DNA from: Anaerolineae bacterium
GTDB taxonomy: Bacteria; Chloroflexota; Anaerolineae; Aggregatilineales; Phototrophicaceae
NCBI GenBank assembly: GCA_022820665.1
Contig: JAJEFB010000032.1
Coordinates: forward strand, 62,001-126,000
DNA: 64,000 bases
Direction of reading: 5' to 3'
The notes under the pieces were generated by a model. The model saw nothing but the letters and a program-made list of their open reading frames with translations, was not told the DNA's origin and did not search any database. Each line of letters opens with the position of its first letter. Positions within the stretch are counted from its first letter, which is position 1. Made by a program: the position numbers and the translations under genes. Positions 41,902-51,623 of the stretch are shown one piece after another.

Positions 41902-44658
41902 ATGTATTTGACACAATGGGTGGGCATTTCCGGTGGACAAGGATTGAAGGTCATCAGCGTGCCCGACACACTGGAATACTTGATGGCGGGTTACGGGGAA
42001 GGAGAAACGCTTTTCGCGCTTGCGCGCAGCGAGGATTTCCCCGTTGACGATGCCGCCCAATGTCGTAGACAGCTTTCTTTAGAACCGATGACCTTAGGCG
42101 ACGGCAGCAATGCGCCCGCTTTGGCTTTTTCGAAATCTGACGGCGAACGAGCGATGCTAGTCTATGCCTGGTCGCCGGATAGAAAAGAGGGAAGCGCCTG
42201 TTACCAATATGTTTCGATTCCTTATGACCTGTTGAGACCGAAAAATGCCGGGCTCCAGTGGCTGCTCGAAAATCTGCCGCTGGATGTGGCGCGGAATGGC
42301 GACAGTGGAGCCGCTTTAGCTCTGCCCGGCAACGCGGATGCTGTCGCGAAAAGGTCTGAGAATCGCTTTGGCACAGTCGTGAACGAGCTTTTGGACAAGG
42401 ATTTCGACCTGGCGATGACCCTCGCGGGAGCGTGCTTGCACGAGCGAAAACTGATGATTCGCAATTTTCCGGCAGATTTCGAGCAACGTCTTGACCTGGT
42501 CGCAGGGCTGCGAGGGCTGTTGCCGGAGGCTGCAAGCGTAAAGTTGACATTTTCAACGAGCGACCTCCAGACGCAACTGGAACCGCCCCACATCATTTTT
42601 TCCGACGGCGACGACGATACGCGATACTGGACCCTGAATTGGAACGATCCCGAAGCGACGGCCGCGGTCCGGGAACATCCCTATGTCCGATTGCTCAGCG
42701 GTTGGCGGCGGGAGGATAGCGATACATTCGCCAAGCGCATTGACAGTCTCGAGGCTCTGGCAGACGCAACCATAGCAGACGAGGATCTTTCCACAGAACT
42801 GGCAGCCGTCGCCGAACGCTATTTGCTGGACCAAAAGACATTGACAGAGGACGCGCTCGAAACCAGCGCCATGATTGGCGCTTTGTCCAGCGCCGCGCCG
42901 CCAATGGGCGAATTGCGCCGCCGATATATAAGGAAGCTGCTCGAAAACGCATTGCAGAACCGCGATGTCGTGGCGGGGAAGCGCGTTGCCGAAGAGCTGG
43001 AGGAAGACGCGCGGCTCGAAGCGGAGCTTGCCGGCCTCTTTGACGAAATGCTGGAATCACAGCCGGATACCGTCTATGTCTTTGCCCGCAATCGACTGAA
43101 TCATTTGGGCATCGACGACAAATGGATTCCGCGCTTGCAGGCTGCCGCGCGCGCTTCGCTTGAAGTTGCCATCGAAGAAGGCGATGCGCCAACCTTGATC
43201 AGTTGGCTGGAATTGATCGCGCATGAACCGCTTTCTTATCAATTGCAGGACATTCTTCGCGACGGGGTCTTGTCGTCCATTGAGCGCGCGCAGGACAACG
43301 GCGAATTAGGCATTCATCTCATACTGATCGCCGCGCGCCGCTTGCCCAATATCGCCGATACGCTTTATGAGGATGAATCGCTGATTGCCGCCCTGCCAGC
43401 CAAAATGAGCCGCGCGCTGCGCGACAACTCGGCGGAGGCTTTGGAACCTCTTATAGAAGAAACAGCCGAATATTTTCTTCTTGCGCTCTTCCACGGCATC
43501 GAGACCTCCGACGAGCAGTTCGTCACGATCGCATCGGTGGAGTATCTTTGGACGCTTTTCGCGTCCGAGAAGCGAGTCGATCTTCCGGTGATTTATCGGC
43601 CGCCGGCGATGATTCGATTGTTGGCGACGCAAGCAAGCCATCAGCTTACCGACGACGCGCTTGATCTTCACCTGCGTCATGTCCTGATCAGCGATGATCG
43701 CGAATTGCTCGTCGAAGCGGCAAGTCACCTTGCCAATCGCGATGTGCTTTTCCCAAGGTTGAGCACATTGCTCGAAGACGATGAGTTCACGCTGGGCCGG
43801 GTCTTGTCGATTTTGAACGCGGTATCCGGCAGCGATAATTTGGCGCCCCGCGATGTGATTGACGCCTATTTCGGGATGCTTGATTTCTACGATTGGGAAC
43901 CCGCGACGCAGCCGCTGATGGAAGCGCTAGCGCGTTTGATGATCAAGAACCCGGCGCTGCACGTCTCTTATCGGCATCTTTGGAAATGTTTTGAAAGCTG
44001 CAGCGGTCTGCAATTGGAGACCGCGACCCGCACCACCGTCACGCATCTTTTTCAGCAATTTGAAGATGAAGAAGATATTCCGCTGGTCGTCGACGGAATC
44101 GCGCGTATATGGAGGCAGGGCAATTGGAGCCGAACGCTGCTGAATACCCTGTACGACTGGTGGCGGGAACACACTCACCGTTGCGCGTTGACACAATTGC
44201 AACGGCTTGAGCGTGAGTTGGAGGCGCACCGTCACCTGGAACCGCTAAAGCAAATCTTGCGCACGGCGCTAGCCATGCGCCGCTGGATGCCGGACCGCGA
44301 TCCCGCAAATTTCGCCCAAGCGATCAATGCTGCCTGCGCCTTGGTCGAACATATCACTGAAGCCTTCGACCATGCGCATTTGACCGATATTGATCCACAG
44401 GCCGCGCGCCGCGAATTGGCGCAGGTCCGCGACATTCTTTCGGCGGACGAACGGCATATCCTGGCGAATAACCTGCGGAATCTGGCGCATCTAATGATCC
44501 AAATGGCGGAAAACCGCAGCAAACCCTCGCTCATCCGGAGCGATGATAGTATTGACCGTCAACTGAATCTCGGGGAGGCGCACCCGCATGGGTCCATTGA
44601 TATGATGAAATGGGTCGCCGGATATCTCGACGGCGCGCATAACTCAAGCGACGAATGA
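41902..44658 (+). CDS. Large mostly helical protein of unknown function
   Basis: A 918-residue protein with no signal peptide or membrane segment. The first about 130 residues look alpha/beta (QWVGISGGQGLKVISVPDT ... YQYVSIPYDLL). A segment around 185-215 (RLDLVAGLRGLLPEAASVKL then TFSTS) loosely recalls the LP...LTFST block of GTPase-associated (GAP1) proteins. The remainder (250-918) is rich in Leu/Glu/Ala helices with irregular repeats, suggesting an alpha-solenoid scaffold. I do not recognise the family. It is transcribed away from the kinase/STAND/WD40 gene across a repeat-rich region, so a functional link is possible but unproven. The start could be TTG 41908, which is better spaced from GAAAGGG than the ATG. 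Confidence 0.7.
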   Translation: MYLTQWVGISGGQGLKVISVPDTLEYLMAGYGEGETLFALARSEDFPVDDAAQCRRQLSLEPMTLGDGSNAPALAFSKSDGERAMLVYAWSPDRKEGSACYQYVSIPYDLLRPKNAGLQWLLENLPLDVARNGDSGAALALPGNADAVAKRSENRFGTVVNELLDKDFDLAMTLAGACLHERKLMIRNFPADFEQRLDLVAGLRGLLPEAASVKLTFSTSDLQTQLEPPHIIFSDGDDDTRYWTLNWNDPEATAAVREHPYVRLLSGWRREDSDTFAKRIDSLEALADATIADEDLSTELAAVAERYLLDQKTLTEDALETSAMIGALSSAAPPMGELRRRYIRKLLENALQNRDVVAGKRVAEELEEDARLEAELAGLFDEMLESQPDTVYVFARNRLNHLGIDDKWIPRLQAAARASLEVAIEEGDAPTLISWLELIAHEPLSYQLQDILRDGVLSSIERAQDNGELGIHLILIAARRLPNIADTLYEDESLIAALPAKMSRALRDNSAEALEPLIEETAEYFLLALFHGIETSDEQFVTIASVEYLWTLFASEKRVDLPVIYRPPAMIRLLATQASHQLTDDALDLHLRHVLISDDRELLVEAASHLANRDVLFPRLSTLLEDDEFTLGRVLSILNAVSGSDNLAPRDVIDAYFGMLDFYDWEPATQPLMEALARLMIKNPALHVSYRHLWKCFESCSGLQLETATRTTVTHLFQQFEDEEDIPLVVDGIARIWRQGNWSRTLLNTLYDWWREHTHRCALTQLQRLERELEAHRHLEPLKQILRTALAMRRWMPDRDPANFAQAINAACALVEHITEAFDHAHLTDIDPQAARRELAQVRDILSADERHILANNLRNLAHLMIQMAENRSKPSLIRSDDSIDRQLNLGEAHPHGSIDMMKWVAGYLDGAHNSSDE

Positions 44659-44707
44659 GATCCAAGCCAGGGGCAAAGCCCGAACTGCGCGATTAACAGG
44701 AAGACGC

Positions 44708-45058
44708 ATGCGTATGGAAAAACTCTTCACCTATGGCACCTTGCAGAATCCGGAAACACAGAAACAGTTGCTCGGTCGCACGCTGGGAGGCGGCCTGCCG
44801 GATTCCCTGCTTGGCTATCGTCTGGCCAAGCTTAACGGCATTCATTATGTCTATAGTATTTTGCAGCCGCACAGCGGATCTCGGGTGGAAGGCTTGCTCT
44901 TTGAAGTCAGCAGCGAGGAACTCCAGAAGCTGGACGACTACGAAGGGAACGCTTATGTACGGGTTAGCGCGCGGCTGGTCAGCAAGACGCGCGCCTGGGT
45001 CTATATCGAGAATCCCAAGTCGGAATTCCGCAGCCACATCGAAGCGATTGACGGCTGA
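44708..45058 (+). CDS. Gamma-glutamylcyclotransferase-like (AIG2/GGCT) protein
   Basis: A 116-residue protein of the gamma-glutamylcyclotransferase fold. The YGTLQ motif (9-13) forms the substrate pocket and LDDYEG supplies the catalytic Glu79; VEGLLFEVSSEEL and the C-terminal strand complete the barrel. Members release 5-oxoproline from gamma-glutamyl dipeptides or gamma-glutamylamines, but many bacterial ones are uncharacterised. AGGAAG lies before the ATG at 44708, with a second ATG at 44714 equally possible. It follows the 918-residue gene by 49 nt on the same strand and precedes repeat copy C. Confidence 0.88.
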   Translation: MRMEKLFTYGTLQNPETQKQLLGRTLGGGLPDSLLGYRLAKLNGIHYVYSILQPHSGSRVEGLLFEVSSEELQKLDDYEGNAYVRVSARLVSKTRAWVYIENPKSEFRSHIEAIDG

Positions 45059-45104
45059 TTGTTGTGATATCCAAGCGCCGTCATTACAATGCCGGCACTT
45101 CCAA

Positions 45105-45198
45105 GAGCCGCTCGACGCGCAACCGGCGAAAAGGACCTCCGCGCTCACGCAAAACAAGAAATTCTTTCCGCTCGCGAGGATGGCGGTTTGTCAAATAA
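45105..45198 (+). repeat. Dispersed intergenic repeat family 1, copy C
   Basis: AGCCGCTCGACGCGCAACCG then GCGAAAAGGACC, CGCGCTCACGCAAAACAAGA, and GTTTGTCAAATAAG. It lies about 35 bp ahead of the oxidoreductase start, same orientation. Confidence 0.75.
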
Positions 45199-45231
45199 GC
45201 AGCTGAATGACATGAGACAGGGCGGTCGAAG

Positions 45232-46407
45232 ATGACGACGCTTGGCATCGGCGTGATCGGCATGGGCTGGATGGGACAGGTACACAGCCGTTCCTATAGC
45301 TTGGTGTCGCAGCGGTTTCCCGACAGCGGGCTGGAAGCGAAGCTGGTTATTTGCTCTGACAATGTGTTAGAACGCGCGAATCGGGCGCGGAAGCTTCTCG
45401 GCTTTGAAGCGGCGACGGCGGACTGGCGCGAAGTGATCGCGCATCCACAAGTACAGATTGTCAATATCGCTACGCCAAATGATTTACATGTCGAAATCGT
45501 TGAGGCGGCCGCAGCCGCCGGCAAGCATATCTTCTGTGAAAAGCCGGTCGGGCGAAGTCCATTAGAAACCGCGCAGATCGAATCCTGCGCGCGGCGAGCC
45601 GGCGTCCTGACCTTTGTCGGCTTCAATTATCGCTGGGCGCCGTTGGTGATTCACGCCAAAAAGCTGATCAGCGCGGGCAAGCTGGGAGACTTGACCCAGT
45701 ATCGCGGTCGTTTCTTCAGCATGTACGGCAGCAATCCTTACGGCTTGCTGTCCTGGCGCTTCGACAAGGACGTGGCTGGTTACGGCGCGCTGGGCGACAT
45801 CATGGCGCATGTCACCGATATGGCGCTCTACCTGGCGGGACCGATCAAGCGGCTGGCCAGCAACGCGCATACCTTCATCGCGGAACGACCAACGCCGATC
45901 CCCGGGAAGGGTACGCACTATTCGATGGGCGCGCCGGGCGATCCCACAGGACCGGTTACCAACGAAGATTATGTTGGCGCCCTGGTCGAATTCGCCAACG
46001 GCGCGCGAGGCAGCTTTGAAGCTTCGCGCACGATCTTCGGACCGAAGAATCAATTCGGCTTTGAAGTCAACGGAACCGAGGGCGCGCTGAATTGGGACTT
46101 CGAGCGGATGAACGAATTGCAGCTCTACCTGCCCGGGGACGATGGACTGCGAGACGGTTTCCTGCGACTGGTCGGGGGAGACAAATATCCTTATCACGGC
46201 AATTTCAATCCGGGAGACGGCAGCGGCATCGGCTACGAAGACATGAAGGTCATCGAAGCCTATCAGTTCTTAAAATCGGTGGCTGAGGGCGCGCAAGCCT
46301 CGCCCGGATTTGGCGAGGCGCTGGCTGTCGCGGAGGCGCACGCGGCGATGATCCGCTCCTGGAAGAGCGGCGCCTGGGAAGACGTAGGACAGTTTTCCAG
46401 CGCCTGA
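45232..46407 (+). CDS. Gfo/Idh/MocA-family oxidoreductase
   Basis: A 391-residue NAD(P)-dependent sugar or inositol dehydrogenase-like enzyme. The Rossmann dinucleotide motif [15 protein letters not shown] is at residues 6-20; IATPNDLH and EKPVGRS (the conserved EKP Lys) mark the rest of the binding domain, and the C-terminal domain carries the substrate site with [19 protein letters not shown], including the conserved Asp and His. Length and layout are typical. The substrate is unknown; myo-inositol, scyllo-inositol or a glycoside are usual. An IolB-like protein is encoded 14 kb downstream. It is probably expressed from within or behind repeat copy C. Confidence 0.9.
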   Translation: MTTLGIGVIGMGWMGQVHSRSYSLVSQRFPDSGLEAKLVICSDNVLERANRARKLLGFEAATADWREVIAHPQVQIVNIATPNDLHVEIVEAAAAAGKHIFCEKPVGRSPLETAQIESCARRAGVLTFVGFNYRWAPLVIHAKKLISAGKLGDLTQYRGRFFSMYGSNPYGLLSWRFDKDVAGYGALGDIMAHVTDMALYLAGPIKRLASNAHTFIAERPTPIPGKGTHYSMGAPGDPTGPVTNEDYVGALVEFANGARGSFEASRTIFGPKNQFGFEVNGTEGALNWDFERMNELQLYLPGDDGLRDGFLRLVGGDKYPYHGNFNPGDGSGIGYEDMKVIEAYQFLKSVAEGAQASPGFGEALAVAEAHAAMIRSWKSGAWEDVGQFSSA

Positions 46408-46467
46408 TAGCCCTGTTCCCATGCCCCTGGCCGATTACCGGCAGAATAGTTTACCGAGGTCATCCCA

Positions 46468-47781
46468 ATGAGCAAACTTGCCTTGCGCGGCTCGCTGTTC
46501 TATGTGACGGCGGATCCTTTTCTGAATCCGCCGGGAGACTGTGCGGTATACGAGCCGGATGGGATCATCGTCATTGAGGGCGGCAAGATCTCCGGGGTCG
46601 GAGGCGCCGCCGAGATTCTGCCCACCTTGGCGGAGGATGTCGAAGTACGGCGCCATGCGCGCTCAATCCTGATGCCCGGTTTCGTCGATGCGCATATCCA
46701 TTATCCGCAAGTCGAGATCATCGGTTCCTACGGGGCGCAACTGCTCGAATGGCTGAACAAATACACCTTCCCGACCGAAGCCAAATTCAATGATGACGAG
46801 CACGCTAAAGGCATCGCCGAGTTTTTCGTCGCCGAGTTATTCCGCAATGGCACGACTTGCGCCTCGGTATTCTGTACCTCCGCGCCGGGTTCCGTCCACG
46901 CCATATTCGAGGCGGCGCAGCAGCGCAAGATGCTGATCCTGGCGGGCAAGATGATGATGGACAGCCATGCCCCGCCCGCCATCCTTGATACGGCGCAATC
47001 GAGCTATGACGATTCCAAAGCCTTGATCGAGCGCTGGCGCCGACGCGGTCGCTGTCTCTATACGGTGACGCCGCGCTTCGCCCTCACCAGCAGTCCCCGG
47101 CAATTGGAACTGGCCGGCTCACTGATGCGAGAATACGACGACTTACGGCTGCAGTCGCATATTTCGGAGAACCTCGCGGAGATCGCGCGGGCGAAGGAAT
47201 TGTATCCGCAGCGGAAGCACTATACCGACATCTACGATTATTACGGATTGCTGGACGAGCGAGCGATATACGGCCATGGCGTTCATCTGTCGGAAGAGGA
47301 ATTGCGTCGCTTCCACGAGACCGGCGCCAATATCGCCCACTGTCCCACCTCAAATTTTTTCATCGGCAGCGGTCTCTTTGACATCGCCAAAAGCAAAGCC
47401 GAAGGCCGTCCGGTCACGGTGGGACTAGGAACTGATGTCGGCGGCGGCACCAGTTTCTCCATGCTGCAAACCATGAACGAAGCTTACAAAATGGCGCAGT
47501 TGCGCGCGATCTCGGTGACGGCGATCCAGAGCTTTTATCTGGCGACGCTGGGCAGCGCCCAAGCGCTTGGCATTGCCGATCGCGTCGGTACCTTAGCGGT
47601 CGGCCATGAGGCCGATATCATCGCGCTTGATCCGCGCGCGACGCCCTTGCTGGAGTTGCGCAGCGAGGCAGCGGAGAGCTTTGAGGAGCTCTTGTTCGCG
47701 CTGATGATCTGCGCCGATGACCGCGCTGTCGAGGCGACTTATGTTGCCGGTGAAGCGGTCTATCTGCGTGATTCCGCCTAG
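46468..47781 (+). CDS. guaD: Guanine deaminase
   Basis: A 437-residue amidohydrolase converting guanine to xanthine and ammonia. It carries the zinc site PGFVDAHIHYPQ (His76, His78), the guanine-deaminase block TPRFALTSS, QSHISEN (His231), YGHGVHLS (His270), HCPTSNFFIGSG and GLGTDVGGGTSFS (Asp323). This series separates GuaD from other cytosine/adenosine-type deaminases. GAGGT sits 8 nt ahead of the ATG. It is 60 nt downstream of the oxidoreductase, so possibly in one transcript, and convergent with the glycosyltransferase gene (4-nt tail overlap). It serves purine salvage. Confidence 0.93.
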   Translation: MSKLALRGSLFYVTADPFLNPPGDCAVYEPDGIIVIEGGKISGVGGAAEILPTLAEDVEVRRHARSILMPGFVDAHIHYPQVEIIGSYGAQLLEWLNKYTFPTEAKFNDDEHAKGIAEFFVAELFRNGTTCASVFCTSAPGSVHAIFEAAQQRKMLILAGKMMMDSHAPPAILDTAQSSYDDSKALIERWRRRGRCLYTVTPRFALTSSPRQLELAGSLMREYDDLRLQSHISENLAEIARAKELYPQRKHYTDIYDYYGLLDERAIYGHGVHLSEEELRRFHETGANIAHCPTSNFFIGSGLFDIAKSKAEGRPVTVGLGTDVGGGTSFSMLQTMNEAYKMAQLRAISVTAIQSFYLATLGSAQALGIADRVGTLAVGHEADIIALDPRATPLLELRSEAAESFEELLFALMICADDRAVEATYVAGEAVYLRDSA

Positions 47782-49727
47782 CCGACGCGGATCCGCGCCA
47801 GTTCCAGGTAGTCGCCGTCCCCGACAGGAAGACGGGCCCTTGCGTCATTGATATCGTAAAGACCGGCGATCAGCCTATAGTCGCCCGGGGACAAATCTTT
47901 TGGCAGCAAGAGCGCGTGATTATCCAGCACCGGAACGCCAGGGAGCCAGTCTACGGTTTTCGCCAGACCTCCGCCCGGCTCGCTGTCCCGCTGCGCGACG
48001 AGGAAGCCCTCAGCGTCAAGCAGTTGCAAGAAGACCTTGTAGCGCGCGTCGATAGCCGCATCGGCAATCCAGGTAAACTGAACCCGCAGGACGTCGCCAG
48101 GCAGCGCCGCCTCCGCGCTTATGGCGACCGAAGCCAGCAAGATCTGTTGGCCGAAGCGAAGGTCCAGCGGCCGCGCTCGAGCGAAATCGGCCGGGCTGAC
48201 GTATTGCGCGTATCTCAGGTCGCCTACCCAAGCGTCGCTGATCTCGAAGGCGTTTCGATTGAGCGCCGCTTCGACAATGCCCTCGGGGTCTTGTTCGGCC
48301 GCGCCATAAAAGATGACGTGCAGGCGGCCGTGCGCGGCGATTATTTCGCTCACTTGCGCGCGCGTCGCTTCGACATCCGCCGTGAGGGGCAAGCCGTAGA
48401 CGGGCGCCTCCGCGCGATAGTAGTAGCGCAGGACCTCCGCCAGTCCGGCTGCGCTGACGATCAGCGCGTCTCCCGCGTTCAGTTCGTCTTCGATATGCCG
48501 GACCAAGCCGCGGAGGTCATCGCGTTGAAAGTCGGCATGATGATAGAGTATCGGCAACCCGTCAAATTGCGCCAGCAGCAAGCCGCCGGAGGCAACTATC
48601 GCCGCCAGCTTGGGAACATGACGCAGCGCGCTATGACGTTCGCGGGTTTGGCGCGTCCAAAGTATCCAGACGCCGCGCCCCATCCAAAGCGCGAAAGCCA
48701 ACTGCGCCGGCAGCAAGAAGCGCATGTAACGCATGCCCAAGTTCAGGGACAGGTAGAGGCCAACCGAGATCAAGACCCAGAGCGCTGGCAGCAGCATATT
48801 CCATAGCGCGCGCCCCCGCGTATCGGGCAGGAGCAAGCCGAAAAGCATAAAGAAATAGACGACGAAACCCATGCTGCCCATGCTCAACTCGAAGGTGCTG
48901 CCAAAAGCCAAATAACCCTGGATCTCGCGCAGCAAGCGATCAAGGGCGATCGGCGCGGCAATATTCGGCTGAGAGAAGACTTGACTGACCGCGGTCGAGA
49001 TCCAGGGGAAGAAGAGCAGAAACGTTAGCGCGTTGGCGAATAGGTAGGCGAGCAGCGTTCGCCTGGTGATCGAGGCGGAAGCGGGCGCTTGACGCTGAGC
49101 CCGCCACGCCCCCCCAAACCAGATCAGAGCCAGGGCAATCTGAGTCAACAGGACCAAAGCGAAAACGACATGGGTATAAAGACCGAGCGCGTTGATCAAT
49201 CCCAGCGCAATAATGGTTCGACTGCGGGGGCGTGATGAAGGGGACCGGCAGAGATCGCGCAGAAAAACGACAAAGAGCAACATGCCGCCGGCTGCGATTG
49301 CCGTCAACATGGCGTACATGCGCGCCTCGCCCGCGTAATAGATGCTGAAACTGTTAAGGACCACAAAAGCGGAGGCTGACAAACCAGCCACGGGATGGAA
49401 GAGCCGAGTTCCCAAAGCGTAAGTCAAAGCGACGCTCAGAAGGCTGAAAAAGACCGATAGCGACCGCAAGGCGAATTCGGAGGCGCCGGCGACATCTTCC
49501 CACAGTCCGAGCAGCGTGAAGTAAGCCGGCACATGCACATTGCGCTGCAATAGCGGAATTAATTCAGGCAGCGTGCGCAGCGCATGGTTGTATGCGACTC
49601 CCTCGTCGTACCAGAGAGATTGCTCGCCCAAACGATGAAAGCGGACGGCGCTTGCCAGGACGAGCAAAGCCAGCATCAGAAGCAGCGGCAGCACATGCCG
49701 GGTCCGGTTCAAGTCGCCGGGGTTCAT
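47778..49727 (-). CDS. GT39/PMT-like membrane glycosyltransferase
   Basis: A 649-residue integral membrane protein with about 11-13 hydrophobic segments and a soluble C-terminal domain (about 430-649). The first extracytoplasmic loop has SLWYDEGVAYNHAL, the acidic motif of GT-C enzymes that use polyprenyl-phosphate sugars (ArnT, PMT, dolichyl-P-mannose transferases). It would transfer a sugar to protein or glycolipid at the outer face. Its ATG overlaps the stop of the upstream glycosidase-like gene (ATGA), so the two are translationally coupled. Donor and acceptor are unknown. Confidence 0.87.
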   Translation of the reverse strand: MNPGDLNRTRHVLPLLLMLALLVLASAVRFHRLGEQSLWYDEGVAYNHALRTLPELIPLLQRNVHVPAYFTLLGLWEDVAGASEFALRSLSVFFSLLSVALTYALGTRLFHPVAGLSASAFVVLNSFSIYYAGEARMYAMLTAIAAGGMLLFVVFLRDLCRSPSSRPRSRTIIALGLINALGLYTHVVFALVLLTQIALALIWFGGAWRAQRQAPASASITRRTLLAYLFANALTFLLFFPWISTAVSQVFSQPNIAAPIALDRLLREIQGYLAFGSTFELSMGSMGFVVYFFMLFGLLLPDTRGRALWNMLLPALWVLISVGLYLSLNLGMRYMRFLLPAQLAFALWMGRGVWILWTRQTRERHSALRHVPKLAAIVASGGLLLAQFDGLPILYHHADFQRDDLRGLVRHIEDELNAGDALIVSAAGLAEVLRYYYRAEAPVYGLPLTADVEATRAQVSEIIAAHGRLHVIFYGAAEQDPEGIVEAALNRNAFEISDAWVGDLRYAQYVSPADFARARPLDLRFGQQILLASVAISAEAALPGDVLRVQFTWIADAAIDARYKVFLQLLDAEGFLVAQRDSEPGGGLAKTVDWLPGVPVLDNHALLLPKDLSPGDYRLIAGLYDINDARARLPVGDGDYLELARIRVG

Positions 49728-51451
49728 TTCAGGCGTTCTCGCAGGGCGACAGCAACTGTACCCGCCAGCAGGATCACAAGCGCCAAGCCTGTTGAAAACA
49801 ATGGAAACAGGTGATTCAGACTGAGGTCGTATACGGTGATTTCATCAACAATTACAGGTTCAGCGCCCAAGTCGATCCAGTCGCTACGCGCCCCGGTCGC
49901 CGACAGATCAAACCGGCTGACGCGCCAGGCAGCGTCGTCGCTTTCGGCCGGACGCCAGCGAATCTCGACGGCTGTACCCCGCGCGCGAAAAGCGATTCCT
50001 GCATCAAAACGTTTCGCTTGTCCGAAGCGCGCGCTCGCATCGGCTACGACCGTACCCCGGCTTCGCACTTGCCAGGTTTCCGCCTGGTGCGCGCCTCGGT
50101 ACAAGATCGGCTCTTGATCGAGGATGTAGTCGCGTACGCTTTCATAAACCGGCAGCGGCGTAAAGGTCGGTTTTTCCGGCTGATAATCCGGTTCGACCAT
50201 ACGGAAATAGTACTTGGACTGATTCGCTTCGAAAGGATCTTTGCGGGTGAAGAACCAGTACATCACATTGCCGACCCAGGGCCACTCCTGCTGAACCCGA
50301 TCATAGAGCTGCGGCATATAACGCGCCGCCTGTTCCCGCGTGACATTGCCATAGCGGCTAAAGGCGTCAATCTGTTCGCGCGGCAGTTCGGCATCAAGTG
50401 TGGCGTTCCAAGCCGCTTCGCTCAACCAGATTGGCTTGTGGGCATCGCCGTTGCGCACCATGATATCGCGATAATACGTGTGCCGAGCCACGTTGACCGA
50501 GGTCGGGCGCAAACGGCGATCGGTGGGACCGCTAAAGAGCCCGTAACCCTGCGCCGAGAACACATCAAAGCAGTCCCCGCCGCCGAGATCGTAAATCTCT
50601 TGCAGAAAGATCAAATCGCTGAAGCCGAAATAACCGTCCAACGAGACGGTCGGAGCGATGGCGGCGCTGACAACCACGATCTCCGGATCAACCTGCTTGA
50701 GCGCCTCGTGCGTCCGGCAAAGCATTTCCACATAGCGCGGCGGATCGACAAAGGCATTGCCCCACTCCGGGTAGATGTTGGGTTCGTTCCAAACCTGATA
50801 GTGGCTGATGCGCCCGCGATAGCGCTGCGCGATGGCGACGGCGTAGTTCACGAAGTCCTGCAGATCATCAGGCGGGGCGAAGGGGCCGGCTTCGGGATCC
50901 GCGCGCGACCAATCGGGCGGATTGCTCAAGCGAACCAGCAAGCGCAATCCATAGGCTTCGGTCAAGTCAAGGATCTGATCGTACTTGGCCCAGCCATCAA
51001 CCGTATCGACGACGCCGTCGCCATCGTGATCTTGCCGCGAGTCCTCGAACTGTCCTCGTCCGTCCACCTCCAGGTCCTCCCAGGGGAATTCCTGCCGCAG
51101 CCAGAGGAAACCGGCAGCGCGGATCATCGCCAGCATGGCTTCAATTTTGGGACGCTCGACTTCTTGCTGCAAAAAGGTGTTGACGCCGTAGGGGATTTCG
51201 CTCTTGTGCTTGACGGGCGCAAGCGGCTCTGTCGCCAGCGGTTGCCGGATCGGATTGCCCGCCACTTCGACCATGCCGCGTATTTGCGCCAGGGGCGATT
51301 CTTCACCGGTCTGCGACCACATTAATTGCCAAGCCAAGCCCCGGTTCTTCAGATCCAAGTCGAGCATAGCGATCAAGATCAGCAAAACGGCGAACACAAG
51401 GATCAGATATCGGCGCCGAAGTCTCTGAGGGGGGTTAGGGGATTCGCTCAT
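49724..51451 (-). CDS. Membrane-anchored clan GH-A-like glycosidase
   Basis: A protein of about 575 residues with an N-terminal transmembrane anchor (about 14-31), a TIM-barrel domain resembling GH39/GH5 enzymes (acid/base Glu223 in YQVWNEPNIYPEW, nucleophile Glu345 in PIWLSEAAWN), a C-terminal beta domain, and a second hydrophobic helix at the very end (LFSTGLALVILLAGTVAVAL). It may thus be anchored at both ends. The ATG at 51451 is chosen because a perfect TATAAT (51464-51459) lies just ahead, which implies a nearly leaderless message; longer forms would overlap the -10. It is coupled to the GT39-like gene, suggesting joint work on a cell-surface glycan. Confidence 0.82.
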   Translation of the reverse strand: MSESPNPPQRLRRRYLILVFAVLLILIAMLDLDLKNRGLAWQLMWSQTGEESPLAQIRGMVEVAGNPIRQPLATEPLAPVKHKSEIPYGVNTFLQQEVERPKIEAMLAMIRAAGFLWLRQEFPWEDLEVDGRGQFEDSRQDHDGDGVVDTVDGWAKYDQILDLTEAYGLRLLVRLSNPPDWSRADPEAGPFAPPDDLQDFVNYAVAIAQRYRGRISHYQVWNEPNIYPEWGNAFVDPPRYVEMLCRTHEALKQVDPEIVVVSAAIAPTVSLDGYFGFSDLIFLQEIYDLGGGDCFDVFSAQGYGLFSGPTDRRLRPTSVNVARHTYYRDIMVRNGDAHKPIWLSEAAWNATLDAELPREQIDAFSRYGNVTREQAARYMPQLYDRVQQEWPWVGNVMYWFFTRKDPFEANQSKYYFRMVEPDYQPEKPTFTPLPVYESVRDYILDQEPILYRGAHQAETWQVRSRGTVVADASARFGQAKRFDAGIAFRARGTAVEIRWRPAESDDAAWRVSRFDLSATGARSDWIDLGAEPVIVDEITVYDLSLNHLFPLFSTGLALVILLAGTVAVALRERLK

Positions 51452-51623
51452 ATGGCGCATTATAATGGCAGGCAAGTCTGATGGGATAGCGTAGAGGGTA
51501 TGCAAACCTCTTGCCTCTTATTTAGTTTTGTTTCAACCGAAAAAAGATACTCTTCCGAGCGCATTTTGATTTGCTCGCCCATTTGTGTTTAACTTGTATC
51601 ATCAATCAGTCGGCGGCTTGACG

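Noticed and set aside
49811..51325. 504-codon plus-strand open frame opposite the GH-A-like gene
   Set aside because: The minus strand carries a membrane anchor, two catalytic Glu motifs and ATGA coupling; the plus-strand product is featureless.
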